Shown in pieces: positions 6,483 through 13,408 of a stretch of 20,098 bases of DNA. Below the pieces are notes generated by a model. The model searched no databases and was not told where the DNA came from. It saw nothing but the letters and a program-made list of their open reading frames with translations. Within the stretch, counting starts at the first letter, position 1; each line of letters opens with the position of its first letter. This DNA comes from a virus, in IMG/VR virus record IMGVR_UViG_3300042987_000890, positions 1 to 20,098 of that record; one strand, 5' to 3'. Made by a program: the position numbers and the translations under genes.

Positions 6483-7892
6483 TTACCTCCAGAACCACGC
6501 CCAGCCAGAGTGACGCTTACCGTTCACGTTGAACCATGTCGCTTTGAACGTCAACTCTTTCGGCAAGGACTGAACTAACACACTCACGATCTTGTACCAA
6601 CGCACCTCCCAATGGTTGTCATCTATAAAGCCACCCTTCATAATGAATGGCGTGTTGTCCAGATCGTTACGCAACTCGTTCAGAAGGTTGATTGCCTTAG
6701 GGGTGCCGATACGTTCCAACGCAATCAGTCCAGCGACTACAAGGCTGCGATACTCCGCAGTCTGGTTGTTCAGCAGTTCGTTATCGCTTAGTGACTTAAT
6801 ATATGCGCACACCTCCCATGCCACGCCAACCGGTATAGAAAAGTCATCACTATCCCAACGGTCAACGTCTACAGGTGCGTGCAACGCTCTATTGTCCGAA
6901 ACATAGAACTTGGTGCGCAGGAAGTTGTTCAGTTCCAGTGCTGCGTATACAGGCCAACTCGCACGATCATCTAAAGAAGGTGACTTGTCTTCTGTATTCA
7001 TCCCGTACCCATACCGCAGCCCGATAGAACGCAAGTTGTGACATATATTGACTAAGTACTCGATTGCCGTCTGGTCATCGACAAGATAGGAAGTGCGATC
7101 CATAATGCTGGGTTGATACCGTTGAGCGTTAGGGCACGTGTTCGCACAGTTCACAGGGTAGGCGTGATAACCATCTCGTATAACGGTTGAAGCAATCTGC
7201 CTGAGGATGTGCGCAGCATAATGCTTGACCGTCACACGCTTCGTGTATTCAGTTTCACCATCGGCAATCGTTCGGTGTGGTTCAATACGAAACCACTTGC
7301 GATTGCCGATGTACTGCCGAACATCGATACCGTCAAGGATGTCATCCGCATAACGTAATAGACGCGCGAATACTCCAACTCCGGCATAACGATCTTGCCC
7401 TACGAGTGCTGATAACCATTCGCTGCGTGTTTGCCGAATACGAAAGCGCAATGTCTCGGTTGCCGTTACGACATCGTCTATCGCAAGCACGGCGGTATCG
7501 GTGTCAATATCAAATGGCGCGCCATCAAGATGGTCCAGATACGCTTGCCGCCACGTTGCGTTAGCAACAACCTCCATACTAGCGATACGTGCTGAGTACA
7601 TCTGGTCGATTGCGTAGCGCAACTTCTTAGACGTATCAAGTGAATCAACTTCCATCTGCCACCTAATGACTTCATCACGACGATCAGACGTGGCAGCGCC
7701 AAGATCACCGAACGTAATGCCATAACCACGTACGTTGTTGTACTCCAGATCAACCTCAAAGCGATCTGCTAACGCAACCAATAGACGCTCCGCTGCCTTC
7801 TTGTTTACGTCTTCGCCATCTAACTGATACTGAACGTACAGCCTACGTAAACGGTTGACTGTTTCGATAGATGGTGTCTTAGTACGTGCCAT
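6483..7892 (-). CDS. Hypothetical phage protein
   Basis: A protein of 469 residues starting at the ATG at 7892, preceded by AAGGAGAGCAACA. I do not recognise it. The N-terminal part is helical and charged (VNRLRRLYVQYQLDGEDVNKKAAERLLVALADRF); the middle has a Cys pair in NCANTCPNAQRYQP (around residue 250); the C-terminal part is helical, then ends with an aromatic stretch (GKRHSGWAWFWR). No signal peptide or membrane segment. GGCGCGCC at 7516-7523 lies inside it and reads Gly-Ala-Pro. It comes directly after a family of three paralogs in the early operon, and a hairpin separates it from the following gene. Confidence 0.8.
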   Translation of the reverse strand: MARTKTPSIETVNRLRRLYVQYQLDGEDVNKKAAERLLVALADRFEVDLEYNNVRGYGITFGDLGAATSDRRDEVIRWQMEVDSLDTSKKLRYAIDQMYSARIASMEVVANATWRQAYLDHLDGAPFDIDTDTAVLAIDDVVTATETLRFRIRQTRSEWLSALVGQDRYAGVGVFARLLRYADDILDGIDVRQYIGNRKWFRIEPHRTIADGETEYTKRVTVKHYAAHILRQIASTVIRDGYHAYPVNCANTCPNAQRYQPSIMDRTSYLVDDQTAIEYLVNICHNLRSIGLRYGYGMNTEDKSPSLDDRASWPVYAALELNNFLRTKFYVSDNRALHAPVDVDRWDSDDFSIPVGVAWEVCAYIKSLSDNELLNNQTAEYRSLVVAGLIALERIGTPKAINLLNELRNDLDNTPFIMKGGFIDDNHWEVRWYKIVSVLVQSLPKELTFKATWFNVNGKRHSGWAWFWR

Positions 7893-7912
7893 TGTTGCTC
7901 TCCTTGTCGATA

Positions 7913-8383
7913 CTAGTAGCGTGAAGTCACGCCGAGTACGGAAGGCTTGAACGTAGTTGTGTCAAACTCAGTGTCGGTCAATATACCTACCTTTCCTGTA
8001 TTCAGTATCACGTGTAAGACGTGATTGGCTACTTGTTGCTTGGTGCCACGATATGCGGCAACCACTTCGTATGTGCGATGGTAAGTGTCGTCTAGACTAG
8101 TCTCGATATACAAGCAGACGTTGTTCTGGATGATCTGAACGTCAATGCGATACTCGATGTTGGAGTAGACATCCTTGATCGCTTTGATCGCAACCATCAC
8201 GGCAACGTTGTAGGTGTCAACAACGAAGTCTTCACTAGCCTTGATCAACTCGTTGTAGGTTGCGCGTGCCTCTAGCATGTGGAACGTATTGACGGGCATA
8301 TCTTGTTCGTTATGCGTGACGTTCTTGAGTAGCACTGTCCAGTCTGATTGGGTAGTTGGATACCAGATAGTTGAAGTCTTCAT
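7913..8383 (-). CDS. Tandem paralog 3 of an unknown phage family
   Basis: A protein of 156 residues from the ATG at 8383, which has AAGGAGAGCAACG immediately upstream; the open frame extends to 8461 but the extra part overlaps the previous gene and lacks a ribosome site. It aligns along most of its length with the next gene upstream (8418-8828): SDxTVLLxNxTHNEQ, then ELxxxxExFxxDTxxVAxMVAxKAIxDxY, EYRI, YI(E/D) and HRTY(E/K)VxxAYR. It has about 16 extra residues at the C-terminus. No known family is recognised. The duplication and conserved core suggest a shared structural or binding role. Confidence 0.85.
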   Translation of the reverse strand: MKTSTIWYPTTQSDWTVLLKNVTHNEQDMPVNTFHMLEARATYNELIKASEDFVVDTYNVAVMVAIKAIKDVYSNIEYRIDVQIIQNNVCLYIETSLDDTYHRTYEVVAAYRGTKQQVANHVLHVILNTGKVGILTDTEFDTTTFKPSVLGVTSRY

Positions 8384-8417
8384 CGTTGCTCTCCTTATAC
8401 GTTGTACTGCTAACGTG

Positions 8418-8828
8418 TTATGACTTGGTCTGGCTAAAGTCAAATATATCCACCTTTCCACTTTCTAATAGAGCAAAGATGACGTCTCGTGACTCGGTAC
8501 TACGGTATGCGCCAAGCACCTTGTAGGTACGATGCCATGCCTGATCGTTTAGGCTGTCGATATAGATGACAACGCTATCATCCACATCGCAACCACCGAT
8601 GCGATATTCACTTGTATCGTATATGTCGCAGATCGCTTTATACGCAACCATCGTCGCAACGCTATCGGTGTCTAGACAAAAGTGTTCTTTAGTATCAACT
8701 AACTCGCTAATACAAGCGCGTGTCTCGACAACGCGCAACGTGTTTACAAGGTCACCTTGTTCGTTATGGGTACTGTTCATAAGTAGTACTGTGTAGTCTG
8801 ACTTGTTGGTACTAATAGTTGTTGTCAT
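8418..8828 (-). CDS. Tandem paralog 2 of an unknown phage family
   Basis: A protein of 136 residues. The ATG at 8828 follows GGAAGAGCAACG, a variant of the leader used by its neighbours. It is clearly paralogous to the next gene (7913-8383): both share SD(W/Y)TVLL, THNEQ, a helix around VATMVAYKAICDIY, EYRI, a strand ending in YID/YIE, and HRTYKVLGAYR. Divergence is substantial (roughly a third of aligned residues identical by eye), so the duplication is old or under diversifying pressure. The fold looks like a helix followed by a beta hairpin pair and a final helix. Function unknown. Confidence 0.85.
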   Translation of the reverse strand: MTTTISTNKSDYTVLLMNSTHNEQGDLVNTLRVVETRACISELVDTKEHFCLDTDSVATMVAYKAICDIYDTSEYRIGGCDVDDSVVIYIDSLNDQAWHRTYKVLGAYRSTESRDVIFALLESGKVDIFDFSQTKS

Positions 8829-8844
8829 CGTTGCTCTTCCTTAG

Positions 8845-8876
8845 TAGGCGCGCCTACCGTTGTCGATAGGCGCGCC
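8845..8876. repeat. Two intergenic GGCGCGCC palindromes
   Basis: TAGGCGCGCCTA at 8845-8856 is followed after 10 bases by TAGGCGCGCC at 8867-8876. Together they occupy most of the gap between two paralogous genes (8829-8884) and could pair with each other as well as self-pair. Confidence 0.85.
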
Positions 8877-8884
8877 GTGTCCGT

Positions 8885-9319
8885 TTAGATGTGATAGGGC
8901 TGAACGTGTGTCATGTTCTCAACAACACGTTCCCACGAACCATTGTCTAGCGTAGTCTGGAACGATACTGCGTAGCCTTCTCGCGCCATGTAGTTCGTGA
9001 TCAAGTCTTTACTGCCGTATACCGCAGCGATCAACCTGAACCTGCGGGTGCCGCTAACGGTGCCGGTAGCGTTCTGGTACCGCACTCGGATGTAGGTGCC
9101 GTATTCGCTTTCGGTCGTGTTCAGTTCAAGCGTTATCGCTACCGTGTCGTACTTCTTGTACAGCGATTGAACAGCGGCCAGTCCGAAGCGTTCGCAGTTC
9201 GAGTAGCGATACAGTTTGCCGAGTTCGTTACTGAACTCGTAATCAATGTCGATGGACTTTGCAGTGAGTTGAATAGCGAGTGTCTTGCACAATGTCGTGT
9301 CGTACACGAACACGGTCAT
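8885..9319 (-). CDS. Probable distant paralog 1 of the same phage family
   Basis: A protein of 144 residues from the ATG at 9319 (MTVFVYDTTLCKTL), preceded by AAGGACAACG. A GTG at 9349 would add 10 residues and also has a GAGGG-like site, so that start cannot be excluded. The order of features matches the next two genes: ELxKLYRYS, a helix LAAVQSLYKKYDTVAITLEL, a strand ending YIRVRY, then RRFRLIAAVYGSKDLITNYM aligning with RTYEVVAAYRGTKQQVANHV. Identity is low, so homology is inferred from pattern and position. It is the first gene of the block downstream of the terminator and candidate promoter. Confidence 0.75.
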   Translation of the reverse strand: MTVFVYDTTLCKTLAIQLTAKSIDIDYEFSNELGKLYRYSNCERFGLAAVQSLYKKYDTVAITLELNTTESEYGTYIRVRYQNATGTVSGTRRFRLIAAVYGSKDLITNYMAREGYAVSFQTTLDNGSWERVVENMTHVQPYHI

Positions 9320-9393
9320 CGTTGTCCTTGGGTTGGGATTGCGTGCCACCTTTTACCCTCCGTACCGCCGCTGCCTAGAGCGGTGGTCCTATG

Positions 9394-9422
9394 AGCATAC
9401 GGCATCCGCAGGCGAATATCCA
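9394..9422 (-). promoter_or_regulatory. Candidate promoter of the early gene block
   Basis: On the minus strand TGGATA (9422-9417), 17 bases, then TATGCT (9399-9394). The shared GATATTCG and TATGCT elements also occur before the XRE gene. It lies after the terminator (9514-9556) and about 75 bases before the first gene of the next block (9319), where a new promoter is expected. Confidence 0.45.
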
Positions 9423-9427
9423 GTGTT

Positions 9428-9481
9428 CCTAGGCGCGCCTAGGGTAGACAGTCGCTTCCTATATATATAGGCGCGCGCCTA
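9428..9481. repeat. Cluster of three perfect palindromes
   Basis: CCTAGGCGCGCCTAGG (9428-9443), CCTATATATATAGG (9458-9471) and TAGGCGCGCGCCTA (9468-9481) follow one another in 54 bases, the last two overlapping. The cluster sits between the terminator and the candidate promoter. TTTACT upstream of the TATATATA run on the minus strand could also give a weak promoter, but spacing is ambiguous. Confidence 0.85.
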
Positions 9482-9513
9482 GTAAAGTGACCGTATTCGT
9501 AAACGTAAGGCAT

Positions 9514-9556
9514 AAAAAAAGACCCACCCGTGACGGAGAGCATCGTCACGAGTGGG
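9514..9556 (-). terminator. Intrinsic terminator closing the tail/lysis block
   Basis: On the minus strand a 13-bp stem (9556-9544 with 9535-9523, one G-T pair) with an 8-base loop is followed by a T-run (9520-9514, seven T). It is the only hairpin in the window with a proper T-tract. It lies downstream of the holin gene and a 204-base noncoding stretch. Confidence 0.9.
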
Positions 9557-9760
9557 CTGAGGGTAGAGGGTGCATACCCTCATCTGTCTAACGAATAGCA
9601 AGAACAGACGGCACGCCTAGTAGTGCGGCAACGATCAGTTCAAGGTCGGGGGAACAACCTAACTGAAGTTGTTCACAAGACTACCCTCACCTGTCTAACG
9701 AACACTGCCTTTATGAGTTGCGCCTAGTACAGATGTTCTAATGCGGCGCGGCGGTACTTG
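9557..9760 (-). other. Noncoding stretch with direct repeats and hairpins, possible ncRNA or 3' leader
   Basis: No convincing gene occurs between the holin stop and the terminator. A 21-base direct repeat occurs at 9575-9595 and 9682-9702 (20 of 21 identical; core CTGTCTAACGAA). Small hairpins are present: GAGGGT/ACCCTC (9566-9571, 9576-9581) and GAACAAC/GTTGTTC (9652-9658, 9668-9674). Repeats, structure and a strong terminator at the end would suit a small phage RNA or a structured 3' end of the late transcript. I saw no tRNA-like cloverleaf. Confidence 0.4.
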
Positions 9761-9985
9761 TTATGGTTTCGGTTGTCCGTTACCGTTGCCTGTACCGTTG
9801 CCTGTACCGTTCGTGGCTTTCTGTAGGAAGTACGTGCCAGACGCTGCGCCCATGAATGAGATTAGGGCTGTTTTTGCCGCGGCATCTCCCTGAAGCGCAA
9901 TATACGAAACAACGATCAGGGCAAGCGTCGACAACACAGACGCAATCACTTGATTCAGGGTTGGCTTCTCGTCCATCCAATGCAC
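9761..9985 (-). CDS. Probable holin
   Basis: A protein of 74 residues from the GTG at 9985, with GAGGGGTGAG upstream; the ATG at 9976 is an alternative. Residues about 11-32 (NQVIASVLSTLALIVVSYIALQ) form a clear membrane helix, and residues 39-56 (KTALISFMGAASGTYFLQ) a second, weaker hydrophobic segment, giving a possible two-helix holin. The tail is NGTGNGTGNGNGQPKP, from a 12-bp tandem repeat in the DNA (9781-9811). Small size, membrane helices, hydrophilic C-terminus and position just after the endolysin support a holin that would permeabilise the inner membrane; the endolysin has no signal peptide and would need it. No holin family is identified with certainty. Confidence 0.72.
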   Translation of the reverse strand: MHWMDEKPTLNQVIASVLSTLALIVVSYIALQGDAAAKTALISFMGAASGTYFLQKATNGTGNGTGNGNGQPKP

Positions 9986-10244
9986 GCTAACTCACCCCTC
10001 AATGACTGCGACTAGATATCAAATAGTAGTTGTTATTTGGCAGGTGTGCTGGCTAGGCGCGCCTACGCTCCGATGCCCGAAACACGCGTTTGCTGGCCAT
10101 TCTAGGCGTGTCGCACCCCGTTTAGGTACCGACACCCGTCTGCAGCCCGACACGCCCATACCGGATTAGAACAAAGCCATACCAGAACCTACACACGATA
10201 AAGGTGTAGCCTAGCCAAAAGCGATAAAAGTTGGCGATTGAGAC
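9986..10244. repeat. Long intergenic gap with GGCGCGCC and composite repeats
   Basis: No gene is evident. TAGGCGCGCCTA occurs at 10054-10065. The stretch 10082-10112 resembles 15509-15539 (24 of 31 bases: CACGCGTTT at one end, TTCTAGGCGTGTC at the other). GGCGTGTCG (10105-10113) pairs with CGACACGCC (10148-10156), and CTACAC/GTGTAG (10189-10194, 10204-10209) forms a small hairpin after the endolysin stop. No T-run terminator seen. Confidence 0.7.
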
Positions 10245-10982
10245 TTAGGCTTGTGGTTCGGATTGCAGTTCATCTTGCGGCTTGAGGTGTTCTGACAGAA
10301 CTCGTACCTGCTCTTCTAACGCACCAATCTGATTGATCCAACCAGCGATGCTGTCGGCATTACTACCGAGACCTGCCGCTTGTTCGATCAGTCGCGTTGC
10401 CTCAGTTACTGGATAGTTCGTGTCGCGCACCTTCTGGATCAGTTCACGTTCTTGTTCAGTAACTTCCATATGGTTGGCTTCCGTTCGTTCGTTGTAGTAT
10501 GACCAGAACTCGATTGGATCATGCGTTGCCGCGCGCACTTCGTCTACGGTCAACGATGGTCCACCGTAGTACGTTGGCCCAAGCCAAGACTTCGTTACAA
10601 CAAAGTGCAAATGCGCAGCGTACTGGTTACCGCTTTTGCCACAGGTGCCGATAGCGTCACCACGTTCTACGATAGTATCGACATCGCTATAGATGAACTC
10701 GTTAGCGTGCGCATAGTGAACATATGCGCCTTGGTATTCGCTACCGTCGATGACTTCCCACCACTGATGGTTGCCGAACCCACGCGCAACTCCTGAATAG
10801 GCTAGGCGCATCTTCGTTAGGGAAAGTAGTGGCGCGCCCAAGTCACCATCGATGCCAACTCCGCAGTTCAGATCAATGCCTTCGTGATAGCCATTCTGAT
10901 GAGATGACCATTCAAGGTATTCATAACCACCTTGTGTAGGATTGGCTACCGATGCGCCGTCAAGAGGCAGGTACGTCTTCAT
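10245..10982 (-). CDS. Endolysin, M23-family metallopeptidase
   Basis: A protein of 245 residues with an M23 (LytM-like) zinc peptidase domain at about residues 20-160. The metal ligands are visible: His33 and Asp37 in YHEGIDLN, and His124-Leu-His126 in AAHLHF; His92 lies in YVHYAHANEF. GDxIGTCGKSGNQY (109-121) is the usual loop before the HxH strand. These enzymes cut peptide cross-links in peptidoglycan. The C-terminal 75 residues are helical and charged (EVTEQERELIQKVRD, IGALEEQVRVLSEHL), perhaps a coiled coil for oligomerisation or wall binding. No signal peptide, so it would need the adjacent holin. The ATG at 10982 overlaps the previous gene by 23 bases. A tail-associated role is possible but its place next to a holin favours lysis. 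Confidence 0.9.
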   Translation of the reverse strand: MKTYLPLDGASVANPTQGGYEYLEWSSHQNGYHEGIDLNCGVGIDGDLGAPLLSLTKMRLAYSGVARGFGNHQWWEVIDGSEYQGAYVHYAHANEFIYSDVDTIVERGDAIGTCGKSGNQYAAHLHFVVTKSWLGPTYYGGPSLTVDEVRAATHDPIEFWSYYNERTEANHMEVTEQERELIQKVRDTNYPVTEATRLIEQAAGLGSNADSIAGWINQIGALEEQVRVLSEHLKPQDELQSEPQA

Positions 10983-11253
10983 CTGGCGCAGTCCATTCGT
11001 TATTGATTAGAACGTAGTTTGGTGGAACGAACTCATCCCGTTCACGGTCATACATATAGCCAATACCAGCGTATCTTCTACGTATATTGCCATTGTATGA
11101 TGTCTGAACCCATTCACCTCCGAGTAGATTGTTCAAGAATATTGCGCCAAGTGTTTCATCTTCAGTATTGTCATGTGTAGCGTGAGTAACTTCATTAGCA
11201 ACAACAACAACACGAACTACTCTATGGTCTATGATCTCAGCATAGTGTGCCAT
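10960..11253 (-). CDS. Small conserved phage protein, tail-fibre associated
   Basis: A protein of 97 residues. The pattern VTHATHDNTEDE..., FLNNLLGGEWVQTSYN, RRRYAGIGYMYDRERDEFVPPNY is one I know from small phage proteins (many in cyanophages and other tailed phages) with 'WxQTSYN ... RKNYAGIGYTYDxxxDxFIPP'. They lie near tail-fibre or structural genes and have no proven function that I can cite. The ATG at 11253 overlaps the stop of the preceding gene as TGATG, so translation is coupled to the glycine-rich fibre gene. This suggests a partner or assembly factor for that fibre, by inference. Confidence 0.8.
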   Translation of the reverse strand: MAHYAEIIDHRVVRVVVVANEVTHATHDNTEDETLGAIFLNNLLGGEWVQTSYNGNIRRRYAGIGYMYDRERDEFVPPNYVLINNEWTAPDEDVPAS

Positions 11254-12122
11254 CAGACAAACCTCGGTATGGCAATAATCACGATGCCTGAGCCACCTGC
11301 GCCTGAAGTGTTGCCACCAATACTGGCGCTACCGCCACCACCAGTGTTTGCGGTGCCCGCACTGCCGCCACCACCACCTCCGCCGCTTCCGCCTGACGCG
11401 GCTGAAGTGTTGGTACCACCACCACCTCCGCCCGCACGTGTAACGCCATCGATCCATGGAGCACCGGCACCACCCGCACCGGGTGTTGCGCCACCGCCGC
11501 TGGCAGCCGTTCCCGCCGCGCCTGCCCCTCCTCCGCCACCACCGGAACCTGCTCCACCGGCCAACCCCGCTCCGCCTGCGTTGCCTTGCCTGCCGGTTGC
11601 CGCACCCGCCGTACCGCCGCTCGTTGAATAAACTCCACCACCTCCGCCGCTTCCACCGGTCAAGCCATTTGGTGCGTATATACCGCCACCGCCACCTCCG
11701 CCTGTTGCTGTGATGTCATCCGTTAGCATTGACGTTTGCGTGAATGACGACGCTACGCCTTGCGATCCAGTTCCGCCAGCAATCCCAGCACCGCCAGCAC
11801 CAACCGTCACCGTATATGTACTGCCAGCAACAAGTTGAACGCTGCGCTTGATGACTCCCCCAGCACCGCCGCCGCCACCCTGAAAACTGCCACCTCCGCC
11901 GCCGCCCGCGATAACCAACACCTGTGCCGTCACCGTGCGGTTGGCGCTTCCAGCCACTAACGTGCCCGTTCCAGTTGCCGTGTACGTATACACGTCGTAG
12001 ATCACACCACCATAAGCGACTACGCTCACGGTTGGGCTGCCGGTGGTCGTCCATCTGGTATTGCGCAGCGTATTTGCCTTTTGTCCGTTGATATTAGCAA
12101 CGCTTGCTGTCGTTACGCTCAC
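11253..12122 (-). CDS. Glycine-rich tail-tip/fibre protein, probable adhesin
   Basis: A protein of 289 residues starting at a GTG at 12122, with GGAG 10 bases before it; no in-frame ATG was found upstream before a stop. After a beta-rich N-terminal part ending in VLVIAGGGGGGSFQGG (about residues 65-82) the rest is dominated by runs of five to seven glycines with GGAGG repeats, closing with GGSGIVIIAIPRFV. This layout (VLVxAGGGGG, VTVGAGGAG, GGSGIVII) is frequent in phage and bacterial fibre proteins. Polyglycine-II helix bundles in phage S16-type gp38 adhesins show how such runs can bind receptors. A receptor-binding role is inferred. Confidence 0.82.
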   Translation of the reverse strand: MSVTTASVANINGQKANTLRNTRWTTTGSPTVSVVAYGGVIYDVYTYTATGTGTLVAGSANRTVTAQVLVIAGGGGGGSFQGGGGGAGGVIKRSVQLVAGSTYTVTVGAGGAGIAGGTGSQGVASSFTQTSMLTDDITATGGGGGGGIYAPNGLTGGSGGGGGVYSTSGGTAGAATGRQGNAGGAGLAGGAGSGGGGGGAGAAGTAASGGGATPGAGGAGAPWIDGVTRAGGGGGGTNTSAASGGSGGGGGGGSAGTANTGGGGSASIGGNTSGAGGSGIVIIAIPRFV

Positions 12123-12156
12123 GAAACCATCACTCCATTTGCGCTAACATCAATCA

Positions 12157-13119
12157 TTACGTCACATATGACGCATCGCAAGATACAACTACATCTGGAA
12201 TGTTAGCTGACGCCATAAGGTAGCGCCAAGTTGAGTCTAATATCACACCATTGCTCAACAACAATGTATCGCTTGCGGCCACGCTAGCATCCGACAGTAC
12301 TACCCAATCGCTATGAAGTGTCGATGACTTGGACTTCGTAATGCGAACTAACGCAGTGCTGCGGTTGTTGTTTGCAACAGTGATATTCGATAGTACGCTC
12401 GCTGTACTCGCCGTGCCGCCATTATCGTAGACAACAAATGCCGCAGGGTATGTCGCAAACGCTGCGCTAGCGAATGACGTTGTAAGTGTCGTTGATGCTA
12501 CGGTTTGACTTGCCGATACCGTGTACGTGCCGGTGCCTCCCTGACCAGAACCATATGCCGTAACGGTCGTGCCCGCCGTCACGCCGCTGCCATATAACGT
12601 CATGCCAGTACGGATGCGGCCATTCGTCATTGCCGTTACCGTCAACGTAGTTGTTGCGATAGACCCAGTGCAGATCGCGTTATTGTTCTGCCCTGAATAT
12701 AAAGTGGTTGACGATACCGTTGAACTCTGCGATAGCGTATACGTTCCAGCGCCGCCAGTGCCGGTACCGAGTGCCGTGATGTATGTTCCTGCAGTTACAC
12801 CAGTTCCATCTACCGCTTGCCCTACCGCTAGCGTTCCATACGTTACTGCGGTAACCGTTAGAGTAGTTGTTGAGATTGATCCAGTGAATATACACGCATC
12901 TTGATACGTAGCGAATGCGGTGCCGGTACTTCCTGTGCTTGTTCCCAGTCCAATGATTTGAAGTGATGGTGACAATGCTGTTGAATAGATTGATTGACCT
13001 ACAGATACCGTTCCTGTCAAGGAAGTAATGTTTACGGTCAATCCAGATATCGTGCCGGTAGGCGCGGCAAGCACATAGCCACTTCTTCCATATCCTGCTG
13101 CGCGTAATGTTTCAGGCAT
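12157..13119 (-). CDS. Repeat-containing tail fibre/structural protein
   Basis: A protein of 320 residues from the ATG at 13119, just after the stop of the preceding gene (13123). It contains three copies of a roughly 60-residue beta-rich repeat at about 18-72, 77-140 and 148-212: [33 protein letters not shown], GTGxGGxGTYTxSxSxTVxSTTL. The first copy is the most diverged. Such repeats are common in phage virion and bacterial surface proteins. The C-terminal 100 residues ([41 protein letters not shown]) look like an independent beta domain. No signal peptide or enzymatic motif. Position between hub and glycine-rich adhesin suggests a fibre or tip component. Confidence 0.8.
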   Translation of the reverse strand: MPETLRAAGYGRSGYVLAAPTGTISGLTVNITSLTGTVSVGQSIYSTALSPSLQIIGLGTSTGSTGTAFATYQDACIFTGSISTTTLTVTAVTYGTLAVGQAVDGTGVTAGTYITALGTGTGGAGTYTLSQSSTVSSTTLYSGQNNNAICTGSIATTTLTVTAMTNGRIRTGMTLYGSGVTAGTTVTAYGSGQGGTGTYTVSASQTVASTTLTTSFASAAFATYPAAFVVYDNGGTASTASVLSNITVANNNRSTALVRITKSKSSTLHSDWVVLSDASVAASDTLLLSNGVILDSTWRYLMASANIPDVVVSCDASYVT

Positions 13120-13122
13120 TGT

Positions 13123-13398
13123 TTATCCCATCATCAAGAAAGACTTTGCAAAGCCCGCCCCGCCGATTGACTGTTCTGCTCCGCTTGCGCCTACTTTGTA
13201 GTAAAGCGAACCATCTGTCTTGGCGTATATCGCAGCCAATCCAGCACCTGGTGCGCTAGGCGCGCTTGATTGTTGAACTAACGTATGAACAACTCCATCC
13301 GGCGAGATCATCAAGATATTGCCACGGATATTATTGATATCGCTGGCTAGTACCGTGTCGACATTGTCCGTGACGGTACGCATAGAAGTCCAAGGCAT
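13123..13398 (-). CDS. Small phage tail protein
   Basis: A protein of 91 residues from the ATG at 13398, with AGGACAACGATA upstream. It starts MPWTSMRTVTDNVDTVLASDINNIRGNIL, which resembles the N-terminal attachment region of many phage tail and fibre proteins (a T-x-AxDxNxLxxN type helix), followed by SAPGAGLAAIYAKTDGSLYYKVGASGAEQSIG, the short beta motif (AxLYxKTDGxLYxKxxxGxE) widely found in fibre-associated proteins. It is probably an adaptor or head-proximal part of a tail fibre; the two parts were recognised by pattern, not by a search. Confidence 0.75.
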   Translation of the reverse strand: MPWTSMRTVTDNVDTVLASDINNIRGNILMISPDGVVHTLVQQSSAPSAPGAGLAAIYAKTDGSLYYKVGASGAEQSIGGAGFAKSFLMMG

Positions 13399-13408
13399 TA
13401 TCGTTGTC

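Noticed and set aside
9575-9702. CRISPR-like array
   Set aside because: Only two imperfect copies of a 21-base repeat, with no regular third unit and no cas genes.
9557-9760. tRNA gene in the noncoding stretch
   Set aside because: GTTCAAGGTC recalls a T-loop, but there is no matching acceptor stem, D-arm or anticodon arm on either strand.
11173-11631. Plus-strand proline-rich open frame
   Set aside because: It is the mirror of the glycine-rich gene on the minus strand; its prolines come from GGN codons read on the opposite strand, and no plus-strand gene is otherwise supported.
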